Positions 1 through 10,500 of a DNA stretch of 64,000 nt are shown here, piece after piece (the first letter of the stretch is position 1; each line of letters begins with the position of its first letter). The notes under the pieces are model-generated. The model did not search any database. It saw only the letters and a list, made by a program, of their open reading frames with translations, and had not been told where the DNA came from. Source of the DNA: Theristus sp. LFF4_11 (lineage: Eukaryota; Nematoda; Chromadorea; Monhysterida; Xyalidae); NCBI GenBank assembly GCA_030248135.1, contig JASANC010003343.1:1-64000 (forward strand), written 5' to 3'. The translations under genes and the position numbers were made by a program.

Positions 1-154
1 GACAAGGTAATGTCAAAGAAAATGTTTGTTGAACTTTCGAAAAATTGCACCAAAATGAGGTTTTCAGAGCATATTAGAGGAAAAATTTTTCGATTTTTTT
101 AAATCGAAATTTTTGGTTTTTTATTCAAATGGTTGATTTTTTTTGTTTAACAAC
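1..154. repeat. Truncated copy of TAGGGTTGTT repeat family (family Y)
   Basis: This matches the right-hand end of the full family Y copy that follows it, including the shared stretch around AGGTTTTCAGAGCATATTAG. Its terminal repeat is split by that copy: TTAACAAC occurs just before position 155 and again at 850-857. The left end lies outside the window. Confidence 0.75.
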
Positions 155-849
155 TAGGGTTATTAAAAAAAACAAAAATCGTCATTTTTGTTTTTTAAAA
201 AAAAATTTCAAAAATCAAAGTTGTGCTAAATCAATCAGGGAGTCCGAAGAACCACATATGATATGCAAGCGCCTCCCGAATGACTCCCGTATGGCGGAAC
301 TTTGCAGATTTTTTTTTGGTGACCTCAATTACCCCTTTTCCAAACCGTCACCATGCCTCTTCTTGTGTTTTGACCTCCAAAACGTCACTAATTGTCCCCA
401 GCTAAGCTAATGCTAAAGTGAAGACAAACATACCGCCTTGAAATTCGATCAATTCTTCTGATGGTGTCGCGACGACACGACACGAAGCAGCAACCAGACA
501 ACGTAGCGCTTGCAAACGGAGCAGCGAGCACAATCGGACGCTCTGCGAGGCGAATCGTCACCTTATCTGCATCGGAAATGGTAGGCTAAGCTTTGGGACG
601 CTCAAAAACTTCATCGCAGATGTTGTCGAAGCCTAAAATCAGTCGGTAAAACGGGTCAAAATCGACTGCTAAAGGTTTTACGAGGTATAATAAAAAAAAA
701 AATTTTGTTGAACTTTCGAAAAATTGTGCCAAAATTGAGGTTTTCAGAGCATATTAGAGAAAATTTTTTCGAATTTTTTAAAAAAAAAAATCGGCATTTT
801 TGTTTTTTTAATTACTTTTTTTTAATTTCATTTTTGTTTAACAACCCTA
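155..849 (+). mobile_element. Non-autonomous hAT-like element, family Y
   Basis: The element starts TAGGGTTATTAA and ends TTTAACAACCCTA, which are imperfect inverted termini. It is flanked by an exact 8-bp duplication, TTAACAAC, at 147-154 and 850-857. An 8-bp duplication and TAGGG-type termini fit the hAT superfamily. A reverse-orientation copy of the same body lies at 31680-32345, and fragments occur near 47590, 50187 and 53082. No transposase frame is visible. The short open frames inside are not conserved between copies. Confidence 0.8.
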
Positions 850-857
850 TTAACAAC

Positions 858-1294
858 CCTCCCTCCGTACCCCTTTCCCATTCTTATTTTCTAAATCTAT
901 TATTTTACCCCAAATTTAAAAAAACGGTACGGTTACGGTAGGGAATTGAAGAAACAAAACAAAATAAATAAAATAAAGTAAACCGTAAAACTACAAAGCT
1001 AAACCGGAGCTGGAGCTGATCCCTGATCCCAATGTTTCACCCCTTCAACAAAGCTGTCAATCAAGGCACTTTCACTTTGTTAAAAAGGCTTCACTTAGGA
1101 TTAGGATCAGGTTTAGGATTAGGAACCTACAACGACTTCATTAGGATTAGGATTGGGCTTAGGATCAGGAACCTACAACGACTTCATTGAAACCGAACTA
1201 AACAACAAAACAGACTGTAAACTTGGCTTTGGTTTAGTAATGTAGGCAAAGCAAAGTAAACAACCAAACACCAAATCAAATCAACCGACCGAAA
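858..1294. repeat. Non-genic spacer with TTAGGA-rich duplicated block
   Basis: Between about 1092 and 1190 the sequence has a duplicated unit built from TTAGGA, TTAGGATCAGG and AACCTACAACGACTTCATT. It resembles degenerate telomere-type repeats. A related TTAGGATTAGGAACCTACAAC occurs at about 4964. The rest of the stretch is A-rich and shows no gene. Confidence 0.55.
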
Positions 1295-1403
1295 CATAGT
1301 TGTTCCAGAGCCGAGGGGTTGGGGGGGCCGATATAGATAGCTGGAGCAAATTTTCTAGATAGATAGACAGCTGGAAAATTTTGGGGGGGGGCGCGGGGGC
1401 ATA

Positions 1404-1866
1404 CCGTATTACCCCCATTAACCCCCCCCCCACCATTAATCCCCCCCCCCCCACCAATAAACCCCCACCCCCGACCAGTTTCCGAATAATCCCCCCCCAC
1501 AAATAATCCCCCATGGGGGATTATTGGAGACCTGTTTGAAACACATACCCAGCGAATTCAGTGGCTGGTTGCAGTGAAAATGATGAAATTGTGCTACCAA
1601 AGGCCCCAAATGGGTGAGTTAATAGTAATTTCATTACAAAAGGCTGTTATAAAAGGAAATTTCTATGTAGAGTAGAAGTTTCTGCGACTTTCTTGCCTGC
1701 CATGCAATGTATTTTTGCTATTTTTCAACAAACCCCCACCCCTAGAATTTTTTGTAAAATAAACCCCCCCCCCCCCACCAATAATCCCCCCCCCACCAAC
1801 AAACCCCCACCCCTAAAAGTCGCTGACGTATTAATCCCCCATGGGGGTTCATTGGGGGTAATACGG
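1404..1866. mobile_element. Tc1/mariner-like MITE with C-rich inverted termini
   Basis: The termini are CCGTATTACCCCC and its complement GGGGGTAATACGG, flanked by TA at 1402-1403 and 1867-1868. It interrupts the CATAGTTG terminus of copy B, reading CA-TA-element-TA-GTTG. The subterminal regions hold long C tracts alternating with ACCAATAAT-type units. It is 463 bp and non-coding. Confidence 0.85.
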
Positions 1867-2099
1867 TAGTTGTTCTAGGGGGGGGGGCCTGGGGGGGAGG
1901 GCCGGCCCCCCCCCCAAAAAATTTTCGAATCTATCTCTATCAGACAGGTTTTTTCGGCTCAGCTATTATCTATCTAAAAAAAATTCTCAGCCAGCTATCT
2001 ATCTAGAAAAATTTGTCTTCGAAGACATGAAATGAGTTAATTTTTGACCAAAATTGACCATTTTTGCTTGTAATTCTTGAAAATTTCGCTAATTTTAGG

Positions 2100-2578
2100 C
2101 ATAGTTGTTCCAGAGCCGAGGGGTTGGGGGGGGGGGCCGATATAGATAGCTGGAGCAAATTTTCTAGATAGATAGATAGCTGGAAAATTTTGGGGGGGGG
2201 CCGCGGGGGGGGGCCATGTGACTTTGGGGGGGCCGGTCAAAATTTTGAAATTTGATAGATAGATAGCTAAAACGCTAAAAAGCTATAAAAACAGCAAAAT
2301 AATGCTAAAAATACACTAAAAATCAAGTATAAACGCGTATTTTACCTAAAATTAGCGAAATTTTCAAGAATTACGAGCAAAAATGGTCAATTTTGGTCAA
2401 AAATTAACTCATTTTATGTCTTCGAAGACAAAAATTTTCAGATAGATAGCTGGCTGAGAAATTTTTTTAGATAGATAATAGCTGAGCCGAAAAAACCTGT
2501 TTGATAGAGATAGATTCAAAAATTTTTTGGGGGGGGGGGCGGCCCCCCCCAGGGCCCCCCCCCCCTAGAACAACTATG
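2100..2578 (+). mobile_element. Complete MITE-A copy C, inserted in copy B
   Basis: The element is 479 bp, from CATAGTTGTTCC to GAACAACTATG. The 8-bp duplication ATTTTAGG lies at 2092-2099 and 2579-2586. The target is family A sequence itself. It serves as a good reference copy of the family. Confidence 0.93.
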
Positions 2579-2663
2579 ATTTTAGGTAAAATATGCATTT
2601 ATACATGATTTTTAATGTATTTTTAGCATTATTTTGCTGTTTTTATAGTATTTTAGTGTTTTA

Positions 2664-3424
2664 CAGTCTATCACGCTAATATATGCAACTCGCTGATTGG
2701 TCGGCTCCTCACGCTCCGCACCCTGGGAACGGGTTTCAGAAAAAATCATGTTTTTCATTGTTCAACGGTTTGTTTTCATTTATTTCATGCCGAAAAAACA
2801 TTCTAAATAAAAAACTACCAAATTCCAAAAATTTGCATTGGTCACAATGTCAAATAAATGTCTTTTTTGGTTGATTGACTGCGACGACGTCGTCTATGGT
2901 TTTTGGTTTAGTTTTTGCCTTTAGGCATGAAAAGAGCGTGCCGCCGCTGGCCGCTACTGTGTGTCCGAAGCACAGAGAAGAAGAACGCAGCAGGTGACAG
3001 TATTTATTGACAATGTGAACAATCTTTGAACAACAATGAATGGACATGGCGCACCCAATGAATCAATTGTTAAAAGCGGGATGAAAACTGTCGAAATCGT
3101 TGGAAGCAAGTTTTGTTATTTTGTTTGTTTGTTTTAAATTTGTTTTGAACACGCAGCAGCGGCCAGCGGTACGTTTGAAAGCAAAAATTCTCGACGACGT
3201 CGTCGCCGTCAATCAACCATAAAAACTTCAGTTTACTAATTTTTTACCAATTCAAACGTTTGGAATTTTGTAGTTTTTTATTTAGAATGTTTTTTCGGCA
3301 TGAAATAAATGAAAACAAACCGTTGAACAATGAAAAACATGATTTTTTCTGAATCCCGTTCCCAGGGTGCGGAGCGTGAGGAGCCGACCAATCAGCGAGT
3401 TGCATATATTAGCGTGATAGACTG
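2664..3424. mobile_element. Long-TIR Tc1/mariner-like MITE, inserted in copy B
   Basis: The element is 761 bp with near-perfect inverted repeats of about 178 bp (2664-2841 and 3247-3424) starting CAGTCTATCACGC. The flanking duplication is TA at 2662-2663 and 3425-3426. The centre shows no convincing reading frame. TA duplication and long arms fit a Tc1/mariner-type foldback MITE. Confidence 0.9.
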
Positions 3425-3875
3425 TAGCTATCTATCTGTCAAATTTCAAAATTTTGACCGCCCCCCCCCAAAGTCACGTGGTCCCCCCCGCGGCCCCCCC
3501 AAAAGTTTCCAGCTATCTATCCATCTGGAAAATTTGCTCCAGCTATCTATATCGGCCCCCCCCCAACCCCTCGGCTTTGGAACAACTATGCGCGGGGGGC
3601 CATGTGACTTTGGGGGGGGCCGGTCAAAATTTTGAAATTTGATAGATAGATAGCCAAAACGCTAAAAAGCTATAAAAACAGCAAAATAATGCTACAAATA
3701 CACTAAAAATCAAGTATAAACGCGTATTTTACCTAAAATTAGCGAAATTTTCAAGAATTACGAGCAAAAATGGTCAATTTTGGTCAAAAATTGACTCATT
3801 TTATGTCTTCGAAGACAAAAATTTTCAGATAGATAGCTGGCTGAGAAAATTTTTTGGATAGATAATAGCTGAGCC

Positions 3876-4347
3876 CATAGTTGTTCCAGAGCCGAGGGGT
3901 TGGGGGGGCCGATATAGATAGCTGGAGCAAATTTTCCAGATAGATAGATAGCTGGAAAATTTTGGGGGGGGGGGGGGGGGGGGGCGGGGTGGGGCATGTG
4001 ACTTGGGGGGGGGGGCCTGTCAAAATTTTGAAATTTGATAGATAGATAGCTAAAACGCTAAAAAGCTCAGCAAAATAATGCTAAAAATACACTAAAAATC
4101 AAGTATAAACGCGTATTTTACCTAAATTAGCGGAATTTTCAAGAATTACGACCAAAAATGGTCAATTTTGGTCAAAAATTGACTCATTTCATGTCTTCGA
4201 AGACAAAAATTTTCAGATAGATAGCTGGCTGAGAAATTTTTTTTGATAGATAATAGCTGAGCCGAAAAAACCTGTCTGATAGAGATAGATTCGAAAATTT
4301 TTTGGGGGGGGGGCGGGCCCCCCCAGGCCCCCCCTAGAACAACTATG
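3876..4347 (+). mobile_element. Complete MITE-A copy D, inserted in A0
   Basis: The element is 472 bp with CATAGTTGTTCC and CAACTATG termini. The 8-bp duplication GCTGAGCC lies at 3868-3875 and 4348-4355 inside A0. Confidence 0.93.
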
Positions 4348-4549
4348 GCTGAGCCGAAAAACCCTGTTTGATAGAGATAGATTCGAAAATTTTTTGGGGG
4401 GGCCGGCCCCCCCAGGCCCCCCTTTAGAACAACTGTGGACCGAAAAGCGTCATCTCGATTCTCGACTCGATCCATAGGGATTCCATTCCATCTGTATTTC
4501 TTTATCGTCGAAAGACGAAAGATCAAAACAAGAAAGGAAAGATCGCAAA

Positions 4550-6971
4550 ATGCAGCCAAAACAAATATATCTTTTGCTGTACAATGCAGTTCAAGTCGTT
4601 GGGTTTGTTTTTTGTCACTTTCATTTAGTCAGCCGTAGTTAGCTTTGTTGGTGGATAAAGATCGGGGGGGTACAATTCCGGCCCGCTTATTCCGGCCTGA
4701 AGAATTCCGGCCCGAAGAATTCCGGGCCAGAGAATTTTCGCCAGCACGAACAATATTAAACCACACGAAGTGATTTTGGTAATGAAATAGCAAAATAAAA
4801 ATATCGATGTTCACATGTTACAGTGTATTTTCAATGATGTTCGTCCTGTTTGCTTTTTTGGAAAATGAAACCTTTTAGAAAAAAGAAACTACAACTAAAT
4901 TTTTAAATTTTTTTATCATGAACAGGATTTGTGACCATTTTACCTTATCAAAAAGGCTTGGCTTAGGATTAGGAACCTACAACAAGTCACTGCAAGCAAG
5001 TTCTAAACAAAAATAAAAAAATCACAAGAATTTATTTACCAAAAATCACTTCGTGTGGTTGTTCTTATTGTATATTGTTCAATAAGATTCACCAATATTG
5101 TTCTTGCTGGCGAAAATTCTCCGGGCCGGAATTCTTCGGACCGGAATTCTTCGGGCCGGAATGAGCGGGCCGGAATTCTACGGGCCGGAATAGTACACGA
5201 GCCGATAAAGATTGACATTGAATGAATAAATAAAAAATTATATAAATAAATAAATGTTCGTTCAGCTCGCAAATACATGCGATACGTATGTGTTTATCTA
5301 TCTATCTATCAATATTTCAATAAATTTTATTCAGCTGGTCGATAATTTTGACGAAATGTGTTCTGTGCGTCGTGGATCGAACGCCGCCGCGATCCACGTA
5401 CGAGAAAGTCGCGTTTGAATTGGAGATTTTTCAAACAGCTGCCGTTCTGGAGGTTTTATTATTCAGTAGTTCAATCTGGTTTGTTGGCCTCAGAAACTTA
5501 AAAATTTTGAGATTGATTTTTTGTCAGATTTTGCACTGTCTGCTCGGTCTGGTTCGCTCGCCATTTGCGACGACGTGTATGCAGGTGTGCTCACGACTGA
5601 TGATCACGTGGCCGGTGGTGCATCGTGTCGCTGCTGTCAGTTGGGTTTTTTGGCGTTTGATGTTGCATTTTGCTACAGATCACAATTTTACTCGCCTTGA
5701 AGTCGTAGGTTCTTCTGGGGCCTTTTTGGGGTTGAAGCGGACGGATCGGATTTTGAAGCTCTCTGTGTGGCCCATGTTGTGCTACTTCTCCTCTTTGCAT
5801 GTACTTCCAACAGTGCTACACCATTGAAAGCCTGTATTAATTCAGGAGGACTCAAAAAATTTTCAGTTTCCTCACATTACGTTGAAGAGCAAACACTGGA
5901 GAATCAGCTGGCGTAAAAAAAACAAAGTTGTGGTGTTGTATGATTTCAGCCTGGGGCTCAGTGGTGTAGCAACTACTACACTGAGCTTTTATCAACCTGG
6001 CCCCTGCCTGAATGGGCGTCTCCACTAACTCATTTCTTGTTCATTGCAGGCGCAAAACACAGTCGGTGTCCACTGTTTTCTGTTGGCGTGGTCGATAACA
6101 GAAGTGATCCGGTACAGCTTCTACGGGCTGTCGCTGCTGAACGCGGTGCCCCGGGTTCTCAAGTGGCTCAGGTTCGAAAGTGGCCGAAAAGTTGTACATT
6201 GAAAAATGACGCAACCTGTTCTCAACACAAGAAGAGAATTGTTCAGTTCTTGTTTTATTGGCGTTGTAGTGACGTTGATGCAGAAAGGACGTGTTGGCTT
6301 GTTTTGTGTTTTGTTTTTTACCCATTGCGTCGAAATTCTAAACGTCAGCTTAACTAAAAAAGACCTGTTCACACTGACGTATTCTGACGTGGGTCAAAAG
6401 CACGTCTCTATGAACGGTCAATAACACGAGACCTGACGGTAGTATGCTAAAACACAAGACGTGCTGTGTCGTAATACGCATACCGCATACGTCAGTATAA
6501 TCAGGCCTCAACTAAAGTTCAAAACTTGTAGATACACGCTGTTCATTGGTCTGTACCCGGTGGGCGTCGCCGGTGAGCTGCTGGCCATCTGGGCCGCACT
6601 GCCGCAGGTGCACTCGCAGCGCATCTTCAGCGTCGACCTGCCGAACCGTATCAACTTCGCGTTCGACTTTTCCTACTTTCTAGTGCTGTTCGCGTTGTCC
6701 TACATTCCGTGTAAGTGCATCAAGAAAACATAAATTGTCCTGGAGCGGATGCTGATTGCTGCATAGTGTTTGTTAGTGCAGCCAATCAGCGGGTTGCTTA
6801 CGATTGTGGTTGTGTTCTACCACCTTTGTTTGTGCATTGTGATTCTGGTTTGTCCTAATAACTGGTTCGATTGCAGTTTTCCCGCAACTGTATTTCTACA
6901 TGTTTGCACAACGACGAAAAGTACTGTCCAGTGGTCACGTCGTTAGTGATACCAAGAAAAAGGCGAACTGA
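4550..6971 (+). CDS. HACD: Very-long-chain 3-hydroxyacyl-CoA dehydratase (HACD/PHS1 family), six exons
   Basis: The family catalyses the third step of the ER fatty-acid elongation cycle, dehydrating 3-hydroxyacyl-CoA to trans-2-enoyl-CoA. Exons are 4550-4602, 5335-5452, 5528-5639, 6063-6171, 6532-6710 and 6877-6971. Lengths and phases fit a 221-residue protein, close to yeast Phs1. Visible family motifs are YLLLYNAVQVVG in the first membrane segment, EIFQTAAVLEILH, AWSITEVIRYSFY, and the active-site block YPVGVAGE containing the catalytic Tyr and Glu. PNRINFAFDF, FPQLYFYM and QRRKVL follow. The C terminus KKAN fits a KKxx ER-retrieval signal. The acceptor of exon 4 (6063) was chosen over one at 6050 because only it keeps the frame. 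Intron 1 holds a Mutator-like element (4663-5203), and a transposon nest ends 112 bp upstream of the start. Confidence 0.9.
4663..5203. mobile_element. Mutator/Foldback-like element with minisatellite ends
   Basis: The two arms are inverted and each is built of about 15-bp units of the type AATTCCGGCCCGAAG (4672-4735 and 5115-5195). The arms continue into GAGAATTTTCGCCAGCA and CCACACGAAGTGATTTT. A 9-bp duplication, GATAAAGAT, flanks it at 4654-4662 and 5204-5212. A 9-bp duplication is typical of Mutator-like elements, and repeat-built arms recall Foldback elements. It lies in intron 1 of the HACD gene. No transposase is present. Confidence 0.8.
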
Positions 6972-7549
6972 AGCGCGAAAAATTGAGTGTAGTGGTGTGA
7001 TGGGACTTTTTTGATTTTAAGGAACAAACAATTCGGGTTGATTTCGATGCTTGTTGCTGTGTGATTAATTGTGTCTTGTAATTGCCGTTAGTGCCGGTAT
7101 GGTCTAGTTTAGCTGTACACGTTTCAATTTGTTTATAGTGTAGAGTTTTTGTATATTGTTCAGAAGATTCTATTCACGAAAGTTTTAGGGTTTGCGTTTA
7201 CAATTTCTTGATAGAGTATAATCCATGGTTGAGCGGAACCACCACGCATGGCTCAAATTCTAGCGGATTGCAATGACGAATTGTTACAGCTGTTTTTTGT
7301 GTTTTTTTGTTACAGTTGTGCGTTGTCAGTTGTTTTTTTCTGGTGAAAATTCTGCTCAAAATTCAACTTCACACACAGAACTTTGTGAAATTATGGGTTT
7401 TATTATTTGTTCGATACAACCGAACTCTGTGAAGTCAATAAAAGCAAACTCTGAGACAATCTTGACATGTGAACTGCGTTTATTTTTAAACACCAGAAAA
7501 CAAGAACTGTTGCATCAGTGTTGTGAAAGTTACTTTTTATTTCAAACTC
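6972..7549. promoter_or_regulatory. Shared 3' region of two convergent genes, with poly(A) signals
   Basis: An AATAAA lies at 7437-7442 on the + strand, the best-placed poly(A) signal for the HACD gene. On the - strand AATAAA is read at about 7536-7541 and again near 7483, just past the stop of the coiled-coil gene. The two 3' UTRs probably abut or overlap. No other gene is seen here. Confidence 0.5.
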
Positions 7550-10500
7550 TTAATATCGACGCATACTGACATTCAAGTTGCGCGCACTGAACGAGCGACG
7601 CTTTGCGGTGCGCGTCACGTAGAACTGTGGCTTGATTTCGCTGACGTACGCACCGTATGGTGATGTGTGTGAATAGGACGACGACGGTAACGTGATGTGC
7701 GCCTGAAAATGTGAATTGATTTTTTCCCCAAAACACATTAGGTTTTTTTCCCAAGGTATTAGTTGAGTGAACGTTATACGGGTTTCTTGATTGCATCATT
7801 ATAATGCAACCGATAAGCTAACCAAATTCAAACGTCGCTGTTTAGTGTTAGACGACCCTTGGGAGCGACTAATTTAGATTTTTACGTGTTTTTGGCAGTT
7901 CCAAAAAAACAGAAAAGTCATGCTTGGTTTTTCTTACCGAACGGCGCGGCTTGGATTCCATCGTCGTTACCGGAAGAATCGACCACGCGGCTAAGAATGG
8001 TAAATCGAAGAATAGTTGATAGAGAAAAGATTTCCAATAGTGAAAGTCAGAGTGGTTTTGAAAGTTCTGTTAGGAGTTATGAATGGACCAGAGTGATCAG
8101 ACACCAGCGATCATGCGTGCTTAGTTTACTAACGACAGAACTAGAAAGAGCCCGACTAACTGCTGGAAATTGAAAGGCACACGTGAAAAGTGTGTTTATG
8201 CGGTGGAAAAATCGTGAGATGCAGTTCATCGAAACAAAAAAACAAAAACTGATTGCAGAAACAGATTACTGATCGCTTTCGTTCGCAGTTCGCATTGCTG
8301 TGCACTCACCCGATCGCTTTCCGTGCTCCCCTGTCGTCTGCTTGAGTACGCGTAGCGGCTGAGGCTGGTCGTCGTTGAGTACGTGCTCGGTGACGCCGAT
8401 CCGGAATAACCCGATCCCGCGTAGCTGAAATCACAGTTTTTTGGCGAACTGGAAATCACAAGCTGATTGGCTACTTTTGATTTGGACATTCAGCTCACTG
8501 ATTAGTTCATCTAACTCGATGCAGCCAATCAGCGTGCCAGACAGACACAGAGTCTACAAATTGTGAATGTTTTGCAATGGTTCACATATGGTTTATTTAT
8601 TGCAAAACGGGTACCATTAGCGAGAACAACCTTACAGTTCCCCGTACCCGCTCGGTCGATAGCCGATCGTCGATATCGGCAATGGTGCGGCTGGCACGTG
8701 CTCCCGTGAGCTGCTTCGATTCCGGAATCGGTTGACGATGCCGCTGACAATGCTCGTCCTACTGGAGCTCTTCTCTTTCTCAACGGATTCAGTCGATTTC
8801 TGCATCGAGTAGTCCTGGACGGCCGTCGGATTGACGCCGGGTGTAATTGCCTATCAAGACATTGCTAGAAAGAGTGCCAACAAATGATGTAAACATCGAG
8901 GAGAACTTGTTTTTTTAAGTCTAAAAGAAGTCCACAATTCGTCTCTTCACATGCAGTGGACAATTGTAAAAATGTAATCGCATCCTTGAACATTCAACTG
9001 CACAACCTGCAGTCCAACTGCTCCGATCGTTCGTCCCGTTTCGGTGCCCTCAACCGAGGCAGCCTTTTTGCTGCCGAACATTTTGCGGCGATCGCGGACG
9101 CTGCCCGCACCGGACGAGGCGACCGCGCGGACGGCCTCGGTGAAGAAGTTGCCTTTGCTGGCTGTGGGCGTTTTCGGCAGTGCTGTTTCAGCGTTGTCTC
9201 CGTCTTCTGCGGCCGTTTCATCGACGACCTCTGGTGGTCGTGCGTCTGATATGAATGATGCAAAGTCAGGAGCAATTCGCCATAAAAAGCTAAGCAAATT
9301 TAAGTGTCATACTTGTACCAACCGGCGCTTAGTGTTCGATTGTGTGCTCTGGTCGACGTTGCCGCCTCAGCGTCGCTGTCCTGTGTCACCATGCTGTCTG
9401 CATCGCCAACATGCTTTGGCGCAAGATTGTTGTCTAAAACCCTTGATGTTTTTGATTGCACGCTTCTGAAGGTCACTTCATTTGATGAGGTCACAAACTG
9501 ACCGGGTACAACCAGCGAATAATCGGCTCGTGGATCATGCGATGCGGAGCGCTGCATTTGTTTTGGAATCCAATGGCGACGACCTTCTTTGTCGTACTCG
9601 ACTATCTTTTCTTTGCCTAAAAGTGTGCGGATGAATAACGGAGTATTTAGGATTAGTTTAGGATTGCGGACCAAAGAGATTGTTCCAAAGTGCACCTTTT
9701 GTGCCTACACTTGGGAACATGGAACATGCTCTAGATTGGAACACGTTTAGCACAGCGCCCTTTGAATAGTTCAACATCTCACACAAGAAAAACTCACTGA
9801 GCACCATGGATGGCGGAGCTTCCGGATAAGCAGTCATCTTGCGCGGACTAGGGCTTGGTGAACGTTTTCGAATTTCAACAATGCGATCCTGAATGAGTTG
9901 TTCGCAATATTTGCTAGTTTCGCGACAATATCGTCAAAAACTGAATCACAAACGGTCGTGAAACGTAATCTAACCTCCCAGTTATTAAACGTTACATCAC
10001 TACTAGCTGAGCCCTGTCGTTCCAAATAATTGTACGGACGTCCACTTGTGCTACTTGCTGACCTTTGAGCTGTTGCAGAAGATGGCTAAAGAAGAAAGAA
10101 AAACTTAAACTGATTGAACGTTTTTTGACTAAATTCACCAAAAAATGTGCTACCTGTCGTTCTTCAACCTCCTCTCTTGACTCGTTTCTGCTCAAGCTCG
10201 TACTGGCCGTTGCTGTGCCATTGGAAATAATTGTGGTGGCAGGTGCTTCTGGTTTTTCGGCAGATGTAGACGGTTTTTTCGTTGAGGGTGCGCTTGACCG
10301 CCAGCTGGCCACTGATGCTGCATCACTAGAAAAAAAATCATTTTTTAAATGTTCAATATTATATGAGTAAATGAGCACGTCACAATAAAAAAACTTGTCG
10401 TACGTGGACTCCAGTCGTTCCGCATCAGTGCGACCCAACTCTTTTGTCTTTGACATGTCGTCTCGAATAGCGTCCAGTTGTTCTAACGCAGTACTCAGGA

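Larger units (their letters stand above)
1400..3590 (-). mobile_element. MITE-A copy B, inserted in A0 and itself interrupted
   Basis: This is a reverse-orientation family A element. It starts CATAGTTGTTCTAGG, interrupted after four bases, and ends GGAACAACTATG at 3590. The flanking 8-bp duplication CGCGGGGG lies at 1392-1399 and 3591-3598, within A0 sequence. Three later insertions split it: 1404-1866, 2100-2578 and 2664-3424. Confidence 0.9.
1295..4437. mobile_element. Transposon nest I: outer MITE-A copy (A0)
   Basis: The outer element begins CATAGTTGTTCCAGAGCC at 1295 and ends at 4437 with GAACAACTGTG, a one-base variant of the usual CAACTATG. An exact 8-bp duplication, GACCGAAA, sits at 1287-1294 and 4438-4445. 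Removing the nested insertions 1400-3590 and 3876-4347, with one copy of each duplication, would restore an element of about 470 bp. Family A is a short hAT-like MITE with poly-G and poly-C blocks, GATA-rich stretches and the internal palindrome GTCTTCGAAGAC. No coding capacity is seen. Confidence 0.9.

Noticed and set aside
1276..4023. Several Pro/Gly-rich frames across the MITE-A copies
   Set aside because: They arise from G and C runs and recur in every copy with frameshifts; no coding constraint is visible.
6037..6357. Apparent 106-residue frame on the + strand
   Set aside because: It runs through an HACD exon in the wrong frame. The correct frame gives AWSITEVIRYSFY, a conserved HACD motif.
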